From the NCBI GenBank assembly GCA_025996835.1, contig BNTU01000126.1, forward strand, positions 1-8,345: 8,345 nucleotides of DNA, written 5' to 3'. How positions within the stretch are numbered: position 1 is the stretch's first letter; every line of letters begins with the position of its first letter. Made by a program: the position numbers and the translations under genes. Positions 5,461 to 8,345 of this stretch are shown piece after piece. Origin of the DNA: Bacteroidia bacterium. Lineage in GTDB: Bacteria > Bacteroidota > Bacteroidia > Bacteroidales > Azobacteroidaceae. Below the pieces are notes generated by a model. That model saw only the letters and a list, made by a program, of their open reading frames with translations, had not been told where the DNA came from and did no database searches.

Positions 5461-6554
5461 AACCGGGAATGAAAAAAGTGTTGTTTTTTTTGCGAAGTAT
5501 TATGACAACGGTGGCTATTGTGTCGCTGTTGCTCTTGATTGTTGCGTCTTTTTCCGACCGGATTTCGCCGCTTTCAACGGTTTTGCCGGCTTATTTAGGG
5601 CTGTTTTTTCCGTTCCTTTTGATATGGAACATCATTCTGCTCGTGCTTTGGCTGTTTTTTCAAAAATGGAAACAGGTTGCGATGTCTGTGGTGGGGTTCC
5701 TGATTTGCAGTCTTGCCATTTACACCTATTTCCCGATTCATCTGCAGACAAAAGTGGTTCCCCAAAATTGCATTAAAGTGCTGACCTACAATGTGCAGGA
5801 GTTTGAATGGCATAAACAGCACACAGAGAAGAAACCCAACAAAATTTTGCAATATGTGGTGCAGCAAAACCCCGATATTGTTTGTTTTCAGGAATTTATG
5901 TTGGCGTATGACAAAAATTATCTGACCACGGACGATGTGATGCACGCCCTTGAGCACTTCTCTTACCACCACATAGACATGGAAAGCAAGATTGCCGTTT
6001 TTTCCAAGTTTCCAATTGTGGATGCGCAGAAAATTCCGGTCGAAACGGAACACACCAATGGGGCTTTTATGGTGGAATTGAATGTGAATTGGCGGAGCGT
6101 GATGCTCATCAACAACCATTTGGAATCCAACAAAATATCGGACGATGAGCGCACGGAATTTAAAGATATGACCAAAGACCCTGACGCACACAAGATGAAA
6201 CGTTTTTTTGAAAACACCCTTTTCAACCGCATGACACCGGCATTCAAATGGCGAGCGAAACAGGCAGATGCTATTGCGGAAGTTATCAAAAATTCAAAGG
6301 ACACCTACATTATTGTGTGTGGCGACTTTAACGACACGCCCATTTCCTACGCTCACCACAAAATAAAAGGCGATTTGGTCGATTCCTTCAATGAAAGTGG
6401 CTCCGGTATGGGGATAACTTTTAATACGCATCACTTTTATTTTCGCATAGATTACATTTTTCACAGCAAAAATATGAAATCCTATAACACAACAGTTGGC
6501 AAATTGCGCAACTCAGACCATTATCCGCTTGTGACGTATTTGCAAATGAATTAA
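5457..6554 (+). CDS. Membrane-anchored endonuclease/exonuclease/phosphatase family protein
   Basis: This 365-residue protein is in two parts. Three hydrophobic helices at about 10-32, 41-68 and 74-92 anchor it in the inner membrane. A complete EEP domain follows (about 105-363) with all signature residues: YNVQ (Asn112), CFQEF (Glu146), INNHLES (His221), CGDFND (Asp290, Asn292), FRIDYIF (Asp332) and SDHYP (Asp354-His355). It should therefore be a metal-dependent phosphodiesterase. Whether it acts on nucleic acid, a phospholipid or another phosphoester is not shown, though membrane tethering favours a lipid or a membrane-near target. With three helices the domain could face the periplasm if the N-terminus is inside. 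The start overlaps the rhomboid stop (ATGA). A second ATG at codon 5 is possible, but the overlap favours the first. This rhomboid-EEP order is, as far as I know, common in Bacteroidota. Confidence 0.94.
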   Translation: MKPGMKKVLFFLRSIMTTVAIVSLLLLIVASFSDRISPLSTVLPAYLGLFFPFLLIWNIILLVLWLFFQKWKQVAMSVVGFLICSLAIYTYFPIHLQTKVVPQNCIKVLTYNVQEFEWHKQHTEKKPNKILQYVVQQNPDIVCFQEFMLAYDKNYLTTDDVMHALEHFSYHHIDMESKIAVFSKFPIVDAQKIPVETEHTNGAFMVELNVNWRSVMLINNHLESNKISDDERTEFKDMTKDPDAHKMKRFFENTLFNRMTPAFKWRAKQADAIAEVIKNSKDTYIIVCGDFNDTPISYAHHKIKGDLVDSFNESGSGMGITFNTHHFYFRIDYIFHSKNMKSYNTTVGKLRNSDHYPLVTYLQMN

Positions 6555-6572
6555 GAATTAAAAATTAAGAAT
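6549..6572. repeat. 10-bp direct repeat around the EEP stop codon
   Basis: AATTAAGAAT occurs at 6549-6558 and again at 6563-6572, spaced 14 bp. The first copy includes the TAA stop of the EEP gene. The remaining sequence to galE is almost only A and T. Such AATTAAGAATTAAAA strings look like low-complexity intergenic filler. No promoter box or terminator is seen in the 29-bp gap. Confidence 0.6.
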
Positions 6573-6583
6573 ACATATTATAT

Positions 6584-7624
6584 ATGAAAGGAAAAATTTT
6601 AGTGACAGGCGGTGCAGGATACATCGGGTCACACACCACAGTTGAACTACAAAACGCAGGTTACGAGGTAGTTATCGTTGACAACCTGTCTAATTCCAAC
6701 GAAGAAGTCATTGACGGCATCACGCGCATCAGCGACACCCGCCCGGTATTTGAAAAGGTGGATTGCACCGACAAGGCAGCGATGGATGGCGTGTTCCAAA
6801 AACACGTCGGCATCAAAGGCATCATCCACTTTGCAGCCAGCAAGGCAGTGGGCGAATCGGTGGAAAAGCCGCTGCTCTACTACCGCAACAACATTGTGTC
6901 GCTCGTCAATTTGCTGGAACTGATGCCCGCGCACAAAGTGGACGGCATCGTATTCTCCTCATCCTGTACGGTTTACGGACAGCCCAACCCCAAAGATTTG
7001 CCCGTGACGGAAACGGCTCCCATCCTGCCGGCGACTTCGCCCTACGGCAACACGAAGCAAATCGACGAGGAAATTATCCGCGACACCATCCACGCAGGAG
7101 TGCCTTTCAAAAGCATCATCCTGCGCTATTTCAACCCGATTGGGGCACACCCAACGGCTGAAATCGGCGAGTTGCCCAATGGTGTGCCACAAAATCTCAT
7201 CCCTTTTCTCACGCAAACGGCGATAGGCATCCGCAAGGAATTGTCCGTCTTCGGCAATGATTACAGCACCCCCGATGGCTCTTGCATCCGCGACTTCATC
7301 AACGTGATGGACTTGGCAAAAGCCCACGTGATAGCCATAGAGCGTATGTTGAACAACAAATCAAAAGCTCCGCTGGAATATTTCAACCTGGGCACCGGAC
7401 GCGGCGTATCAGTGTTGGAACTCATCAACGCCTTTGAAAAAGCCACCGGAGTGCCCGTGCCGCACAAAATAGTAGCCCGCCGCGAAGGCGACATCGAACA
7501 AATCTGGGCAAATCCGCGCTACGCCAACGAGGTGCTCGGCTGGAAAGCCAAAGAAACCCTCGAAGACACGCTGAAATCGGCATGGAAATGGCAGCAGAAG
7601 CTGCGTGACCGCGGAATAATGTAA
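6584..7624 (+). CDS. galE: UDP-glucose 4-epimerase
   Basis: This complete 346-residue enzyme of the extended short-chain dehydrogenase/reductase family interconverts UDP-glucose and UDP-galactose in the cytosol with tightly bound NAD. The Rossmann motif is GGAGYIGSH (9-17), and IVDNLSNS follows the second strand (31-38). IIHFAASKAVGESVEKP lies at 80-96 and FSSSCTVYG at 124-132, with Ser127 equivalent to the catalytic Ser of E. coli GalE. SPYGNTK (152-158) supplies Tyr154 and Lys158. Further family marks are YFNPIGAHPTAEIGE (182-196), IRDFINVMDLAKAH (235-248) and YFNLGTGRGVSVLE (266-279). Length and motifs are standard for GalE. It supports galactose use (Leloir pathway) and supply of UDP-galactose for surface polysaccharides. 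It lies 29 bp after the EEP gene without an evident promoter of its own, and 4 bp before the transporter gene, so it is probably in the same operon. Its GC content is visibly higher than that of the glycosyltransferase genes at 2032-4476. Confidence 0.97.
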   Translation: MKGKILVTGGAGYIGSHTTVELQNAGYEVVIVDNLSNSNEEVIDGITRISDTRPVFEKVDCTDKAAMDGVFQKHVGIKGIIHFAASKAVGESVEKPLLYYRNNIVSLVNLLELMPAHKVDGIVFSSSCTVYGQPNPKDLPVTETAPILPATSPYGNTKQIDEEIIRDTIHAGVPFKSIILRYFNPIGAHPTAEIGELPNGVPQNLIPFLTQTAIGIRKELSVFGNDYSTPDGSCIRDFINVMDLAKAHVIAIERMLNNKSKAPLEYFNLGTGRGVSVLELINAFEKATGVPVPHKIVARREGDIEQIWANPRYANEVLGWKAKETLEDTLKSAWKWQQKLRDRGIM

Positions 7625-7628
7625 AAAA

Positions 7629-8345
7629 ATGAATGCAAACTTTGACAAACAAATGCGGCAGGTTATTTTCCTGCTGGCGATTATCCTGCTGGCGGGGCTG
7701 ATTATTGGGCAGTTGGCTTATTTTGTCAGTTCGTTTCTTGGCTCAATTGCCATGTATGCGTTGTTGCGCACGCCGCACCGCTATTTGAGGCGCAAAGGAT
7801 GGAATAACACGCTGGCTACAAGCACTTTAATGATTGTTACATTGCTGGCTTTTGCGCTGGTTTTGGGTGGATTTTCGGCTTTGGTCTATTCCACTGCGTC
7901 CAATTTTGATGTTCAAATGTTCAAAGTGGAGTTGCATAATCTGGGCGATTGGATTTTCGACCGTTGGGGCTACAATATTTTCTCGCAAGACGTTGTGCAA
8001 AAGGGACTTGAACACATTGGGAAAATCGTCCCAAGCATCGTTTCAACTGCCGGAAGTGCGATGACCAACCTCATCATGATGCTGTTTGTGCTCTATTTCA
8101 TGTTGCAGGATTCCGAGCCGATGGAGCGCGGACTCAGCGAATACCTCCCGTTTGACACCGCCACCAACCGCCAACTGAAAGCGGAAGGCAACAATATGAT
8201 TTTGGCAAATGCCGTTGGCGTGCCGTTGATTATGGCTCTGCAAGTGATTTCGGCGGGCATTGGCTATTGGCTCTTTAATGCGGGCAACCCTGTCATCTGG
8301 GGCATTCTGACGGGCTTCGTCGGGCTGATTCCGGTGGCAGGAACA
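7629..8345 (+). CDS. AI-2E family transporter (DUF20), N-terminal part
   Basis: From ATG at 7629-7631 the frame is open for 239 codons to the end of the window, so the 3' end is missing; family members are usually about 340-370 residues. The order of parts fits AI-2E transporters. There is a first helix pair at about 12-47, a helix at 63-87, and a soluble stretch at about 90-140. The segment ITxAGSAMTNLIMMLFVLYFMLQDSEPMERGL-like region covers about 138-169, with YFMLQD (156-161) as the usual family mark after that helix. A long helix pair at about 190-218 leads to GILTGFVGLIPVAG (225-238), the conserved gly-pro turn. The family was named for export of autoinducer-2, but members have other roles, such as Na+/H+ antiport, and the substrate here is unknown. 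The start lies 4 bp after the galE stop, which implies co-transcription. Confidence 0.9.
   Translation, partial: MNANFDKQMRQVIFLLAIILLAGLIIGQLAYFVSSFLGSIAMYALLRTPHRYLRRKGWNNTLATSTLMIVTLLAFALVLGGFSALVYSTASNFDVQMFKVELHNLGDWIFDRWGYNIFSQDVVQKGLEHIGKIVPSIVSTAGSAMTNLIMMLFVLYFMLQDSEPMERGLSEYLPFDTATNRQLKAEGNNMILANAVGVPLIMALQVISAGIGYWLFNAGNPVIWGILTGFVGLIPVAGT

Noticed and set aside
5595..6191. Minus-strand open frame of 198 codons opposite the membrane EEP gene
   Set aside because: It is antisense to a gene with all EEP catalytic residues, and its composition is that of a shadow frame.
6647..7648. Several open frames on both strands within galE
   Set aside because: They are out-of-frame readings of a GC-rich, clearly functional galE.
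1..8345. CRISPR array, tRNA/rRNA, insertion sequence or phage attachment site
   Set aside because: No regularly spaced repeats, RNA-gene signatures, transposase motifs or paired terminal repeats with target duplications were found.

Overview
The window looks like chromosomal DNA from a member of the Bacteroidota, most likely an order near Bacteroidales. Three things point that way. Several gene starts are preceded by a TAnnTTTG box, the -7 element typical of this phylum. No clear Shine-Dalgarno sequences precede the starts. The AAA-ATPase-like/PD-(D/E)XK protein on the left belongs to a family that is heavily duplicated in Bacteroidota. No rRNA, tRNA, CRISPR array, transposase or phage gene is visible.

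Layout from left to right. (1) Positions 1-387 (+) hold the C-terminal end of an endonuclease/exonuclease/phosphatase (EEP) family protein. (2) It converges, with 2 bp between the stop codons, on a full-length AAA-ATPase-like/PD-(D/E)XK protein at 390-1952 (-). (3) Positions 1953-2031 are a short intergenic region with two back-to-back TAnnTTTG boxes around a palindrome. One box serves the ATPase gene and the other has no sense gene downstream. (4) Positions 2032-4476 (-) carry a two-gene glycosylation unit: a family 2 glycosyltransferase of the polyprenyl-phosphate type (upstream) and a multi-pass GT-C-like membrane glycosyltransferase (downstream). (5) Positions 4477-4827 are about 350 bp without a certain gene. 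They hold divergent promoters, a GC-rich palindromic repeat, smaller palindromes, a run of 11 C, and a small open frame (4473-4667, -) whose stop overlaps the start of the family 2 glycosyltransferase. (6) Positions 4828-8345 (+) are a tightly packed run: rhomboid protease, membrane-anchored EEP protein (4-bp overlap), UDP-glucose 4-epimerase galE, and an AI-2E family transporter cut by the window end.

How the genes may work together. The two glycosyltransferases make a plausible pair in which one loads a sugar onto a lipid carrier and the other moves it from the carrier to an acceptor outside the inner membrane. GalE could supply a nucleotide sugar, but it lies in a different transcription unit and is a general housekeeping enzyme. 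Rhomboid and the EEP protein are probably translationally coupled and both sit in the inner membrane.

The most interesting signal is the G11 tract (minus strand) inside the small leader frame. With 11 G the frame runs to an ATGA overlap with the glycosyltransferase start. With 10 or 12 G it stops within a few codons. That is the layout expected of a slippage-controlled (phase-variable) translational switch for a surface-sugar operon. It is a hypothesis from sequence only; a chance ORF or a homopolymer sequencing error remains possible.
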